From the NCBI GenBank assembly GCA_905234425.1, contig CAJOHR010000019.1:1-34523 (forward strand): a stretch of DNA of 34,523 nucleotides. The letters run 5' to 3'. The DNA comes from an uncultured Oscillospiraceae bacterium (lineage in GTDB: Bacteria; Bacillota; Clostridia; Oscillospirales; Oscillospiraceae). Positions 8,218 to 16,067 of the stretch are shown here, one piece after another. The first letter of the stretch is position 1. The number at the start of each line of letters is the position of its first letter. The notes beneath the pieces are model-generated. The model was not told the DNA's origin. It ran no database searches and saw only the letters and a program-made list of their open reading frames with translations. Position numbers and translations under genes: made by a program.

Positions 8218-9138
8218 TCAGATCAGGCCGTAGTTTTCGTCCAGGCCCAGCATGATATTCATGTTCTGAACCGCGGCGCCGGAGGCGCCCTTCCCCAGGT
8301 TGTCGAACTGGGCCGAAACAATGGCCTGGGTCTCATTCCCGGAGACGAAGATGTTCAGGTCGTTGGTGCCCACCACGTTGTTGCTGCCCAGGAAGCCGCC
8401 CTCCGGGCTGTCCTTCACATGGATGTTGGCCTGGCCCTGATAGAAGTCCCGGTAGGCCTCCTTCAGGGAATCCACGGACTGGCCGCTGTCCAGAAACAGG
8501 GGCACGGTCACCAGCATTCCCTGGGGAAAGTCGCAGACGATGGGGCAGAAGATGGGCTTTGCACGGAGGCCGCAGACTGCCATCATCTCGGGAATGTGCT
8601 TGTGGTTGAGCGTCAGACCGTAGTGCCGGGGAGAGTCGTACTCCGTGTCCCGGTCCGGGGACTCATACTCCCCGATGAGCTTCTTTCCGCCGCCGGTGTA
8701 GCCGGTAATGGAGTGGGCCGTCAGGGAAAGGTCCGGGGAGATCAGCCCCAGCCTGACCAGGGGATACACCAGGGAGATGAAGCCCGTGGCATGGCAGCCG
8801 GGATTGGCCACCAGCCTTGCGGTCTCCACCGCCTTCCGGTGCTCCGGCGACAGCTCCGGAAAGCCGTAGGCCCAGGCCGGGTCTGTCCGATGGGCCGTGG
8901 AGGCGTCGATGATCCGGGTGCCCGGGTTTTCCAGCATGGCCGCCGCCTCCCGTGCCGCCTGATCCGGCAGGCACAGAAAGACGATATCCGCAGCATTGAT
9001 GGCGTCTTTTCGGGCTGACGGGTCCTTTTTTTGCGCCTCGGGCAGCTCGATGAGGCTTACGTCCTCCCGGAGGCCCATGCGCCCCTCGATCTGGAGCCCC
9101 GTGGTCCCGGCCCGCCCGTCGATAAATACTTTCGTCAT
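8218..9138 (-). CDS. argC: N-acetyl-gamma-glutamyl-phosphate reductase, short form
   Basis: 306-aa NADPH-dependent reductase that converts acetylglutamyl-phosphate to the semialdehyde used by ArgD. The N-terminal nucleotide-binding loop is DGRAGTTG (7-14). The active-site cysteine is in ANPGCHATG (Cys115). HSITGYTGGGKK and LNHKHIPEM are further family blocks. The length and the DGRAGTTGLQI start fit the shorter type-2 ArgC group rather than the ~345-aa type. The start has AGGAA 8 nt upstream. It lies 54 bp after argH in the same direction, separated from argJBD by the convergent surface-polymer block. Confidence 0.95.
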   Translation of the reverse strand: MTKVFIDGRAGTTGLQIEGRMGLREDVSLIELPEAQKKDPSARKDAINAADIVFLCLPDQAAREAAAMLENPGTRIIDASTAHRTDPAWAYGFPELSPEHRKAVETARLVANPGCHATGFISLVYPLVRLGLISPDLSLTAHSITGYTGGGKKLIGEYESPDRDTEYDSPRHYGLTLNHKHIPEMMAVCGLRAKPIFCPIVCDFPQGMLVTVPLFLDSGQSVDSLKEAYRDFYQGQANIHVKDSPEGGFLGSNNVVGTNDLNIFVSGNETQAIVSAQFDNLGKGASGAAVQNMNIMLGLDENYGLI

Positions 9139-9192
9139 AACATCAATTCCTAATAACCAGTATTTTGTAAAGAAAACGCTGAATGTATCTGT

Positions 9193-10571
9193 TCAGTCGC
9201 CCGATTCCGTTCTTTCCTTCACGAAATCCTCGATGTAAGCGATCTGCCGCAAAACCTCCTGCTCCGCCGGACCGCCAATGACCTTCCGCTCGTTGACGCA
9301 GTGGGAAAGGCTCAGGGCGTCGTAGATATCCCCCTCGAAGAGATTCGACACCGCCCGGAAGTCCCTTAAAGTCAGGGTGTCCAGGGTGTCCCCGGACTTC
9401 AGGCAGTTGTTCACCAGCCGGCCCACGATCATGTAGGCCTCCCGGAAGGGCATCCCCTTGCGGGTCAGGTAGTCGGCGCAGTCCGTGGCGTTGATGCCGC
9501 CCGGCGCATGTTGTCCGGCAGCACGGTCATGGTCCTCACCATGGCCGCGAACACGGGAACGCAGAGCTCCACCGTGTCGATGGCGTCGAACACGGGCTCC
9601 TTGTCCTCCTGCATGTCCTTGTTGTAGGCCAGGGGCAGGCCCTTCATCACCGTCAAAAGCGTAATGAGGGAGCCGTAGACCCGGCCCGTCTTGCCGCGGA
9701 CCAGCTCCGCCACGTCCGGATTCTTCTTCTGGGGCATGATGGAGGAGCCGGTGGAGTAGGCGTCGTCCATCTCCACAAACTTGAACTCCCAGGAGCACCA
9801 GAGGATGATCTCCTCGGAGAACCGGGACAGATGCATCATGAGGATGGAGCAGGCCGACAGGAATTCCAGGGCGAAATCCCGGTCCGACACGGAATCCATG
9901 GAGTTCTCCGTGGGCTTCCGGAAGCCCAGGAGCTCCGCCGTCCGGTACCGGTCGATGGGATAGCTGGAGGTGGCCAGGGCGCCCGCGCCCAGGGGGCTCT
10001 CGTCCATCCGCTCCAGGCAGTCCTCCAGCCGTGTGATATCCCGCCGGATCATGTTGGCGTAGGCCATCATAAAGTGGGCGAAGGTGGTGGGCTGGGCCCG
10101 CTGGAGATGGGTGTAGCCCGGCATGACCGTTTTGGTGTTCTCCCGGGCCTTCTCCGTGAGCACCGTCTCCAGCTCCAGGAGCATGCCGATGATTTTGGGG
10201 ATCTCCTGCTTCACATAGAGGCGGAAGTCCACCGCCACCTGGTCGTTCCGGGAGCGGCCCGTGTGGAGCCGCTTGCCGTCGGAGCCGATGCGCTCGGTGA
10301 GCATGGCCTCCACGTTCATGTGGATGTCCTCGTTTTCCAAAGAGAACTCCACCTTGCCGTCCTCGATATCCTGCAGAATGGCCTGGAGGCCCCGGACGAT
10401 ATCCAGGGATTCCTCCTTGGTGATGACCCCCGTCTCCCCCAGCATGGTGGCGTGGGCGATGGAGCCCTGGATATCCTGCCGGTAGAGCCGCTGGTCAAAG
10501 AGGATGGAGGAGTTAAAGTCGTTTACCAGGGTATCGGTCTCCTTCTGGAACCGCCCGGCCCATAGTTTCAT
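9193..10571 (-). pseudogene. argH: Argininosuccinate lyase, frameshifted
   Basis: Fumarase/aspartase-superfamily enzyme that splits argininosuccinate into arginine and fumarate. The first part (10571 to about 9496) holds TGRSRNDQ, the general-base region [11 protein letters not shown] and the flexible signature [12 protein letters not shown]. Near 9496 the frame changes. The remainder, [21 protein letters not shown] to the end, continues in another frame to the stop at 9193. Relatives read like MRRAAxGGFINATD here, so the data fit loss of 13 nt. Restoring them gives 464 codons, the normal length. All active-site motifs lie before the break, but the C-terminal ~100 residues needed for the tetramer fold are out of frame. 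GAAGGGG precedes the ATG. It could be a real mutation or an assembly error. The final codons overlap a repeat-like sequence. Confidence 0.9.
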
Positions 10572-10605
10572 GATAATTGCCCCTTCGCTATGATTAGGAT
10601 ATATG

Positions 10606-10650
10606 CAGGGGCGCTCTCTGAGCGCCCGCGCATACGGGGATCGCCCCTAC
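10606..10650. repeat. GC-rich palindromic intergenic repeat between argG and argH
   Basis: GGGCGCTC-TCT-GAGCGCCC (10609-10627) is a perfect 8-bp hairpin. It lies inside an outer pair AGGGGCG (10607-10613) and CGCCCCT (10642-10648). Read on the minus strand it begins GTAGGGGCGATC, like interspersed palindromes common in gut Clostridia. It fills much of the 93-bp gap between the argG stop and the argH start, so it would be in the argG-argH mRNA. Confidence 0.6.
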
Positions 10651-10664
10651 AGTGTTTGCTTTCC

Positions 10665-11877
10665 TTACAGTTTCCCTTGCTCCCGCAGCGCCTGGACCGT
10701 ATCCGGCAGGCCCCAGAGGTTGATGAAGCCCTGGGAATCCTTCTGATCGTAGTCGCTCTCGTTGAAGGTCACCAGGTTCTCCGAATACAGGGTGCAGGGC
10801 GAGGTCACGGAGGAGGTAATGATGTTGCCCTTGTAGAGCTTCAGCTTCACAGTGCCGGTGACGTACTTCTGGGTGTCCACGGCGAAGGCCTGGAGGGCCT
10901 CCCGGAGGGGCGTGAACCACTTGCCGTTGTAGATCAGGTCGGCGAAGTCCACGGCCAGCTTGGTCTTCATGTGCTTGGTGTCCTTGTCCAGAGTGATCAT
11001 CTCCAGAACCTCATGAGCCCGGTAGAGGATGGTGCCGCCGGGGGTCTCGTAGAGGCCCCGGTCCTTCATGCCCACCAGCCGGTTCTCCACAATGTCCAGG
11101 AGGCCGATGCCGTTTTTGCCGCCCAGGTCGTTGAGCTTCCGGATCACGTCGCTGGCCTTCATCCTCTCGCCGTCCACGGCCACGGGCCAGCCCTTTTCAA
11201 AGTCGAGCGTCACATAGACGGCCTCGTCGGGGGCCATGGCCGGAGACACGCTCATCTCCAGGAAGCCGGGCTTGTCGTACTGGGGCTCGTTGGCCGGGTC
11301 CTCCAGATCCAGGCCCTCATGGCTCAGATGCCAGAGGTTCTTGTCCTTAGAGTAGTTGGTCTCCCGGGAGATTTTCAGGGGCACGTTGTGGGCCTCGGCG
11401 TAGTCGATCTCCTCGTCCCTTCCCTTGATATCCCACTCCCGCCAGGGGGCGATGATGGTCATCTCCGGGGCGAAGCGCTTGATGGCCAGCTCAAACCGGA
11501 CCTGGTCGTTGCCCTTGCCGGTGCACCCGTGGGCAATGGCGTCGGCGCCCTCGGCCTTGGCGATCTCCACCAGGCGCTTGGCGATGATGGGCCGGGCAAA
11601 GGCGGTGCCCAGGAGATAGTCCTCATACTTGGCCCCCATCATCATGGAGGGGATGATCACGTCGTCCACCATCTCGTCGGTCAGGTCCTCCACATAGAGC
11701 TTGGAGGCGCCGGTCTTCTTCCTCCAGGCCGTCCAGCTCCGTGCCCTGTCCCACGTCGCCGGAAACGGCGATGATCTCCGGGTTGTTATAGTTCTCCTTC
11801 AGCCAGGGGATAATGATGGAGGTGTCCAGGCCGCCGGAATAGGCCAGAACCACTTTTTTGATTTCTTTCTTCGCCAT
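10665..11877 (-). pseudogene. argG: Argininosuccinate synthase, frameshifted
   Basis: ATP-dependent ligase joining citrulline and aspartate. The start is the ATG at 11877 with a perfect AGGAGG 7 nt upstream; upstream Met codons lie in the regulatory region. The ATP-binding P-loop AYSGGLDTS is near the N-terminus. After [13 protein letters not shown] the frame breaks at about 11718. The rest ([15 protein letters not shown], then [15 protein letters not shown] and [13 protein letters not shown]) continues in another frame to the TAA at 10665. Relatives read LEEKALKTGASK here, and removing AAGGCCCT from such a sequence gives the observed bases exactly, so the data fit an 8-nt deletion. Repair would give 406 aa, normal size. 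As written, the protein would be truncated after about 80-90 meaningful residues. Confidence 0.9.
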
Positions 11878-11929
11878 AATGCTGCCTCCTAAAAAATATG
11901 TCGGTTTTCCAATTTTATCTTTCGTGGTT

Positions 11930-11958
11930 ATCATACTGCGCCCCAGCGCGGTTTTCAA
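11930..11958 (-). promoter_or_regulatory. Sigma-A promoter of argG
   Basis: Minus strand -35 TTGAAA (11953-11958), 17-bp spacer, -10 TATGAT (11930-11935). It lies 53 bp upstream of the argG ATG and just downstream of the ArgR-like island, a good position for repressor or activator control. Confidence 0.75.
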
Positions 11959-11965
11959 GTGCCAA

Positions 11966-12052
11966 TGTGCATAAAGATTCAAATAAAAGCCCTTTTGTTT
12001 CGTAAATATGCACAGTATTCATAAATATTCATCATAAAATGCATATTTATCG
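11966..12052. promoter_or_regulatory. Candidate ArgR operator island upstream of argG
   Basis: An AT-rich stretch in an otherwise GC-rich window. The best site, 11966-11983, read on the minus strand is TTTGAATCTTTATGCACA, which fits 16 of 18 positions of the ARG-box pattern WNTGAATWWWWATTCANW by eye. A second candidate, TATTCATAAATATTCATC (12016-12033), has two ATTCAT half-sites 10 bp apart. A third, less regular, is around 12036-12051 (AAATGCATATTTATCG). It ends inside the last codons of the cysteine desulfurase gene. Binding by ArgR is inferred; no argR gene is in the window. Confidence 0.6.
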
Positions 12053-13165
12053 GAGTTCAACCAGTGCCTCCCGCAAGCCAGCCAGGAATCCGTCGATATC
12101 TTCCTCGGTGGTCTCAAAGCCCAGGCTCACCCGGATGGCCCCGTCGATCAGGTCCCCGGGAACCTCCATGGCCTCCAGCACGTGGCTCCGGTGGCCCTTG
12201 GCGCAGGCGGACCCGGCGGAGACGTAGATCTCCCGCTGCTCCAATGCGCCGATAAGGCCCTGGCTCCGAAGGCCCCGGACCCCCAGGCAGATCACATGGG
12301 GCGCCTGATGGCCGCCGATGATCTCCGCCTCCGGAATTGCGGCAAGTCCCTCCAGGCACCGCTCCTTCAGCGCCTTCATGATGCTCATCCGCTTCCGCAG
12401 ATCCCGGCTCCGCACCTCACAGGCCGCGCCGAACCCGGCGACGCCTGGGACGTTCTCCGTGCCGGAGCGCATGCCGCTCTCCTGCCCGCCGCCGTACAGG
12501 AAGGGCGGCAGATGACGGCCCTCCGCCAGATAGACCGCGCCCACCCCCTTGGGGCCGCCGATCTTGTGGCCGCTGACCGTCAGGATGTCCGCTCCCAGGG
12601 AGGAAGCCCGGAAGGGAACCTTCAAAAAGCCCTGGACCGCATCCGTGTGGAACAGGGCATCGGATTTCCGGTGGACCAGCTTCGCCATAGCGCCTACGTC
12701 GTTGACCGCCCCCGTCTCGTTGTTCACCATCATCACGGAGACCAGAATGGTGTCCTCCCGAAGGGCCGCCTCCAGGGCGTCCAGGCTGACGGTCCCGTCC
12801 GGCTCCGGCTCCAAATATGTCACGTCAAAGCCTCTGGCCTCCAGCGCCCTTGCGCCATTGAGTACGGCGTGATGCTCCACGGCGGTGGTGATGATGTGCC
12901 GGCCCCGCTTTCCAAGCCTGGCCGCCGTGGCGAACAGGGCAAAATTATCCCCCTCGGTGCCTCCGGAGGTGAAGAAGATCCGGTCCGGCTCGCAGCCCAG
13001 AGCCTCCGCCGTCTGGCGGCGGGCAGTCTTCACCACGCGCTCCGCCCGGAGCCCCAGGCCGTGGAGGGCGGAGGGGTTTCCCCAGGTCTCCGTCAGGGCC
13101 TTCTGCATGGCCTCCACCGCCTGGGGACAGGGCCGGGTGGTGGCGGCGTTGTCCAGATAAATCAT
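12047..13165 (-). CDS. Cysteine desulfurase (NifS/IscS family)
   Basis: 372-aa PLP enzyme that removes sulfur from cysteine and passes it as persulfide to Fe-S cluster or thiolation pathways. It begins MIYLDNAATTRP, the classic start. TAVEHHAVL carries His98, TVSGHKIGGPKG the PLP lysine Lys201, and SAGSACAKG the sulfur-accepting Cys321. The ATG at 13165 is chosen because AAGGAG lies 8 nt upstream and the motif begins at once. A reading from 13210 would add 15 unlikely residues and run over the promoter. It is alone, with no iscU or thiI beside it, so its partner is unknown. Its stop codon lies within the ArgR-like island. Confidence 0.92.
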   Translation of the reverse strand: MIYLDNAATTRPCPQAVEAMQKALTETWGNPSALHGLGLRAERVVKTARRQTAEALGCEPDRIFFTSGGTEGDNFALFATAARLGKRGRHIITTAVEHHAVLNGARALEARGFDVTYLEPEPDGTVSLDALEAALREDTILVSVMMVNNETGAVNDVGAMAKLVHRKSDALFHTDAVQGFLKVPFRASSLGADILTVSGHKIGGPKGVGAVYLAEGRHLPPFLYGGGQESGMRSGTENVPGVAGFGAACEVRSRDLRKRMSIMKALKERCLEGLAAIPEAEIIGGHQAPHVICLGVRGLRSQGLIGALEQREIYVSAGSACAKGHRSHVLEAMEVPGDLIDGAIRVSLGFETTEEDIDGFLAGLREALVELR

Positions 13166-13208
13166 GTGTTTCGCTCCTTGATGTGGAAATAACCAGTCTC
13201 GGTGGGTC

Positions 13209-13237
13209 ATTATACATTACCCGCCGGGAAAAGGCAA
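13209..13237 (-). promoter_or_regulatory. Sigma-A promoter of the cysteine desulfurase gene
   Basis: Minus strand -35 TTGCCT (13232-13237), 17-bp spacer, perfect -10 TATAAT (13209-13214), 44 bp before the ATG. Confidence 0.75.
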
Positions 13238-13311
13238 GGAACCGGCGCTTCTTTCCCTGTTCCCGGCATCTTTCCCGGCGGATATACATATAGTAGTATG
13301 AGGTGATGCAC

Positions 13312-13812
13312 ATGGCAGAGATAGACGAGGCCGCGGTATGGGACCGGGTCACAGCCGGTCCCCGGCCCCCGGGACCCCAGCCCAGGCCTCCGGAGGAGCC
13401 CCATAACAGACCGGGCCCGCCCATGGCCTCCTCCCTGCTGGAGGAGATCGAAGCCCTTCGGGAGACGGCCTCGGCTGTTTCCGCCCTGGCCGAACGGCTG
13501 ACGGGGGATCTCCGGCGGCAGCTCCGGACGGCCTATCAGGCTCTCCAGCGGCAGCTTCGGGCCCTCTCCGGCCTCTACCGGCTTCTGACCGGCAGCCGCC
13601 CGCCCGCATCCGCCCCCGGTCTTCGGGGCAGGCAGGGCTCCCCGGCTCAGGTCCTCTCCTGGGTGCTCCGGCGGCTGGAACGGTCCGCCGGACGGCTGGA
13701 GGCACTGGGACTTCGGGCCACGGGAGAGACGAGAAGCGTGCTGCTGGATTCCAGCCGTCAGCTCCGGGGACTCTTCCACGAGCTGCTGGATCTGCTGGGG
13801 CGGAAATTATAA
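13312..13812 (+). CDS. Unknown helical Arg/Leu-rich protein
   Basis: 166 aa, not recognised. The ATG at 13312 follows GAGGTG with a 6-nt spacer; two nearby upstream starts would sit too close to that site. Residues 1-40 are Pro/Gly/Arg-rich and probably disordered. From about residue 44 on the sequence is almost all amphipathic helix with regular Leu and Arg/Gln spacing, including LRRQLRTAYQALQRQLRALS and LRRLERSAGRLEALGLRA, interrupted by a Pro/Gly stretch near 97-110. No Cys, signal peptide or membrane segment is visible. It is divergent from the cysteine desulfurase gene and convergent with hprK. A coiled-coil scaffold or nucleic-acid contact is possible from composition alone, but no function can be assigned. 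Confidence 0.7.
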   Translation: MAEIDEAAVWDRVTAGPRPPGPQPRPPEEPHNRPGPPMASSLLEEIEALRETASAVSALAERLTGDLRRQLRTAYQALQRQLRALSGLYRLLTGSRPPASAPGLRGRQGSPAQVLSWVLRRLERSAGRLEALGLRATGETRSVLLDSSRQLRGLFHELLDLLGRKL

Positions 13813-13835
13813 TATCCCGGTTCCGATAACAGGAT

Positions 13836-13859
13836 CAGGGGCTGCCGCGGCAGCCCCTG
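13836..13859. terminator. Palindromic hairpin between convergent genes
   Basis: A perfect 24-nt palindrome (arm CAGGGGCTGCCG) sits between the ends of the unknown gene and hprK. No T-run follows on either strand, so it may be a weak bidirectional terminator or an mRNA 3'-end stabiliser. Confidence 0.4.
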
Positions 13860-13864
13860 CATTG

Positions 13865-14812
13865 CTATATCATCTCCGAGGCCATGGTGGCGTCGATGTG
13901 CTTGTTGATCTGCTCGGTGAACTCCTTGGCGGCGTTGTAGCCCAGCTTTCGCTGGCGGTTGTTCATGGCCGCCACCTCCAGGATCACGGCCAGGTTCCGT
14001 CCGGGCTTCACCGGGATGGTCAGCATGGGGATCTTCACGTCCAGAATGGTGGTGAAGGTGTCCTCCACCCCCAGCCGGTCATAGAGGGCGTCGTCCCGCC
14101 AGGCCTCCAGGTTCACCACCATGTCGATGTTGGCGAACTCCTTCACCGCGCCCATGCCGAAGAGCCGGGCCACGTTGATGACGCCGATGCCCCGAAGCTC
14201 GATATAGTGGCGGATCAGCTCCGGCGCGGAGCCGGTGAGCTGATGGGCCCCCTCCTTCTTGATCTCCACGGCGTCGTCGGCGATGAGGCGATGGCCCCGC
14301 TTCACCAGCTCGATGGCGGCCTCGCTCTTGCCCACGCCGCTCTCGCCCAAAAGAAGCATGCCCTCGCCGTGGACCTCCACCAGGACGCCGTGGCGGGTGA
14401 GCCTGGGCGCCAGATAGTGCTTGAGGGTGGCGATCATGGAGGAGACCAGAGCCGAGGTGGTCTCGGCGCTCTGGAGGACGGTGATATTATGCTTCCTGGC
14501 CATGACCATGCACTCGGCGCAGGGCTCCTGGCCTCTGGCAAAGATCAGAGCCGGCGGCCGGTAGGACAGCAGCCGGTCAAAGGCCACCACCCGCTGCTCC
14601 GGGGTCATTCCCGCCAGATAGGTGTCCTCCACCCGGCCGATGACCTGGATCCGGGCGGGTTCAAAGTGCTCAAAAAAGCCGGAGAGCTGGAGGGCAGGCC
14701 GGTTCACGTCCTCCACGATGATCTGGATCTTCTCAAAATCGGAAGCCTGAAACAGGAGCTTGAGCTGGAATTCCCGGGCAAGCTGCTGCAGCGATACCAT
14801 ATAGATTGCCAT
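13865..14812 (-). CDS. hprK: HPr kinase/phosphorylase
   Basis: 315-aa sensor enzyme that phosphorylates Ser46 of HPr and reverses this, controlling carbon catabolite repression and sugar uptake in Bacillota. An N-terminal domain (about 1-130) precedes the P-loop kinase domain. Visible are RHGVLVEVHG with the catalytic His141, the Walker A GESGVGKS (156-163), LIADDAV (Asp179/180) and the family signature IELRGIGVINVARLFG (204-219). The ATG at 14812 has GAAGGGG 7 nt upstream. It is transcribed alone from its own promoter and is divergent from rpmB. The usual companion genes lgt, ptsH and ccpA are not near. Confidence 0.96.
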   Translation of the reverse strand: MAIYMVSLQQLAREFQLKLLFQASDFEKIQIIVEDVNRPALQLSGFFEHFEPARIQVIGRVEDTYLAGMTPEQRVVAFDRLLSYRPPALIFARGQEPCAECMVMARKHNITVLQSAETTSALVSSMIATLKHYLAPRLTRHGVLVEVHGEGMLLLGESGVGKSEAAIELVKRGHRLIADDAVEIKKEGAHQLTGSAPELIRHYIELRGIGVINVARLFGMGAVKEFANIDMVVNLEAWRDDALYDRLGVEDTFTTILDVKIPMLTIPVKPGRNLAVILEVAAMNNRQRKLGYNAAKEFTEQINKHIDATMASEMI

Positions 14813-14862
14813 AGCCGGACCCCTTCCCGGAGGCGTCGTGATCTCCTCCGCAGTTTGGCTCC

Positions 14863-14891
14863 ATTATACCCCAAGGGACGGGCTTTGGCAA
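14863..14891 (-). promoter_or_regulatory. Sigma-A promoter of hprK
   Basis: Minus strand -35 TTGCCA (14886-14891), 17-bp spacer, perfect -10 TATAAT (14863-14868). Confidence 0.8.
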
Positions 14892-14919
14892 CCGCAGGCG
14901 AAAAAAAGTAAAAAAAGTG

Positions 14920-14948
14920 TTGCATTTTCCATCTGGCTCTGTTATTAT
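14920..14948 (+). promoter_or_regulatory. Strong sigma-A promoter of rpmB
   Basis: -35 TTGCAT (14920-14925), 17-bp spacer, -10 TATTAT (14943-14948). An A-rich run directly upstream (14901-14917) looks like an UP element, as expected for a ribosomal protein gene. Confidence 0.8.
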
Positions 14949-15020
14949 ATAAGCCGATGCTCAAAAGGCAGTATGCCATTTTTGATACAGCGAGTTCTAA
15001 ACGGCGAGGAGGTGCAGGAA

Positions 15021-15209
15021 GTGGCAAAGTGCGATTTTTGCGGCAAAGGCGTGACCTTCGGAATTAAGGTATCCCATTCCCACAGACGTTCCAACCGGCC
15101 CTGGAAGCCCAACGTCCGGCGTGTCAAGGCAATTGTCGACGGTACCCCGCGCCATGTATACGTCTGTACAAGGTGTCTTCGCTCCGGCAAAGTCACCCGC
15201 GCAGTCTGA
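15021..15209 (+). CDS. rpmB: Large-subunit ribosomal protein bL28
   Basis: 62-aa ribosomal protein starting at a GTG (15021) with AGGAGGTG ending 6 nt upstream. In-frame codons further upstream are leader, since the family begins MAKCDFCGKG. It has two CxxC pairs (Cys4/Cys7 and Cys49/Cys52), so it is the zinc-binding form. The zinc-free form replaces it under zinc limitation in some bacteria, and no second copy is seen here. The basic central part (HSHRRSNRPWKPNVRRV) contacts rRNA. It has its own promoter and terminator. Confidence 0.97.
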   Translation: MAKCDFCGKGVTFGIKVSHSHRRSNRPWKPNVRRVKAIVDGTPRHVYVCTRCLRSGKVTRAV

Positions 15210-15223
15210 TCCGCGGAAACCAG

Positions 15224-15258
15224 CACGGTACGATCTTCAGGATCGTGCCGTGTTTTTT
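15224..15258 (+). terminator. Intrinsic terminator of rpmB
   Basis: 12-bp stem with one G-U pair (15224-15235 with 15241-15252), TTCAG loop, followed by TTTTTTCTTTT. Confidence 0.92.
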
Positions 15259-15273
15259 CTTTTGACCGCAGAA

Positions 15274-15307
15274 AATCCGCGGAGACCTGCACGGGTCTCC
15301 GCGGATT
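15274..15307 (-). terminator. Probable terminator of the SnoaL-like operon
   Basis: A perfect 14-bp stem (15274-15287 with 15294-15307) with a 6-nt loop, 16 bp after the stop of the last gene of the minus-strand operon. Only a short T-run (ATTTTC) follows on the minus strand. Confidence 0.6.
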
Positions 15308-15323
15308 CTTAGGAAAACACTGA

Positions 15324-15992
15324 TTACTGGGGAGGGGGACCGCCGGGAGGAGGACCGCCGGGGCCGCCGGGGCCGCCGTCTCCGGGAGGGGGACCCATTT
15401 CCAGCACGTCCTTGCCGAACTGCCAGTCGTACCAGCGTTTGAGCATCAGGAAGGGATACCGGGCGCCGGCATACAGGAAGGCCTCGGCCCTGGCGTCGAG
15501 AGACAGGGCGAAGGAGGAGCGGATCAGCTCGGAGGTCATCTCCAGCAGAGGCCGGACCTCGGCCCAGAAGGTCTCCAGATCCTTGTAATCCTCGCTGCCG
15601 GCGAACATATAATCATAGAAGCCGGTGAGGATGTGCTGGGGAATCACACGGGTCAGCAGGACCGCCACGATCTGCCCCCGCTCGCCGGGGTTCAGGCTGG
15701 CGTCCTTGTAGTATTTCTCCAGCTCCGGGAAAACCTTGGCCTGGAGGGCGGGCAGGGACTGATCCAGAAAAGCCTGATAGTCCTTGGGCGTGCCCTCGGG
15801 CCAGAGCCAGCGGCTGAAGTTGTTCAGCATCATGTGGGGGAACATGCAGAAGATTCCCTGGGCATAGCCGTATTTGTCGTCGGCGGTGGGGAATTTCTCT
15901 CCTGTCACGCAGCCCTTGATCTCGTCGCCGGACATGAGGTTGTGATTCCACATATCGTCCAATACGAAATCATGGATGGATTTACGATCCAT
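15324..15992 (-). CDS. Unknown protein with Gly/Pro-rich tail, last gene of the SnoaL-like operon
   Basis: 222 aa; I do not recognise the family. GGAGGA lies 7 nt before the ATG. It has no signal peptide. Residues 1-195 look mainly helical and are rich in aromatic residues, Met and His, for example GIFCMFPHMMLNNFSRWLWP and FYDYMFAGSEDYKDLETFW, with short hydrophobic helices near 108-125 and 150-180. The last ~25 residues are a Gly/Pro tail built of GGP and PPP units. A similar but longer GGP tract occurs in the beta-helix protein at 27109-28992. Position 75 bp after the three SnoaL-like genes suggests a shared role, perhaps as a partner subunit. Function is unknown. Confidence 0.75.
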   Translation of the reverse strand: MDRKSIHDFVLDDMWNHNLMSGDEIKGCVTGEKFPTADDKYGYAQGIFCMFPHMMLNNFSRWLWPEGTPKDYQAFLDQSLPALQAKVFPELEKYYKDASLNPGERGQIVAVLLTRVIPQHILTGFYDYMFAGSEDYKDLETFWAEVRPLLEMTSELIRSSFALSLDARAEAFLYAGARYPFLMLKRWYDWQFGKDVLEMGPPPGDGGPGGPGGPPPGGPPPQ

Positions 15993-16067
15993 AGATGTCT
16001 CCTCCTTCTGATATTATGGGATTTCCCGGGCCGCAATCCGCGGCCCGGGCTGCTTGTTTATAGAATA

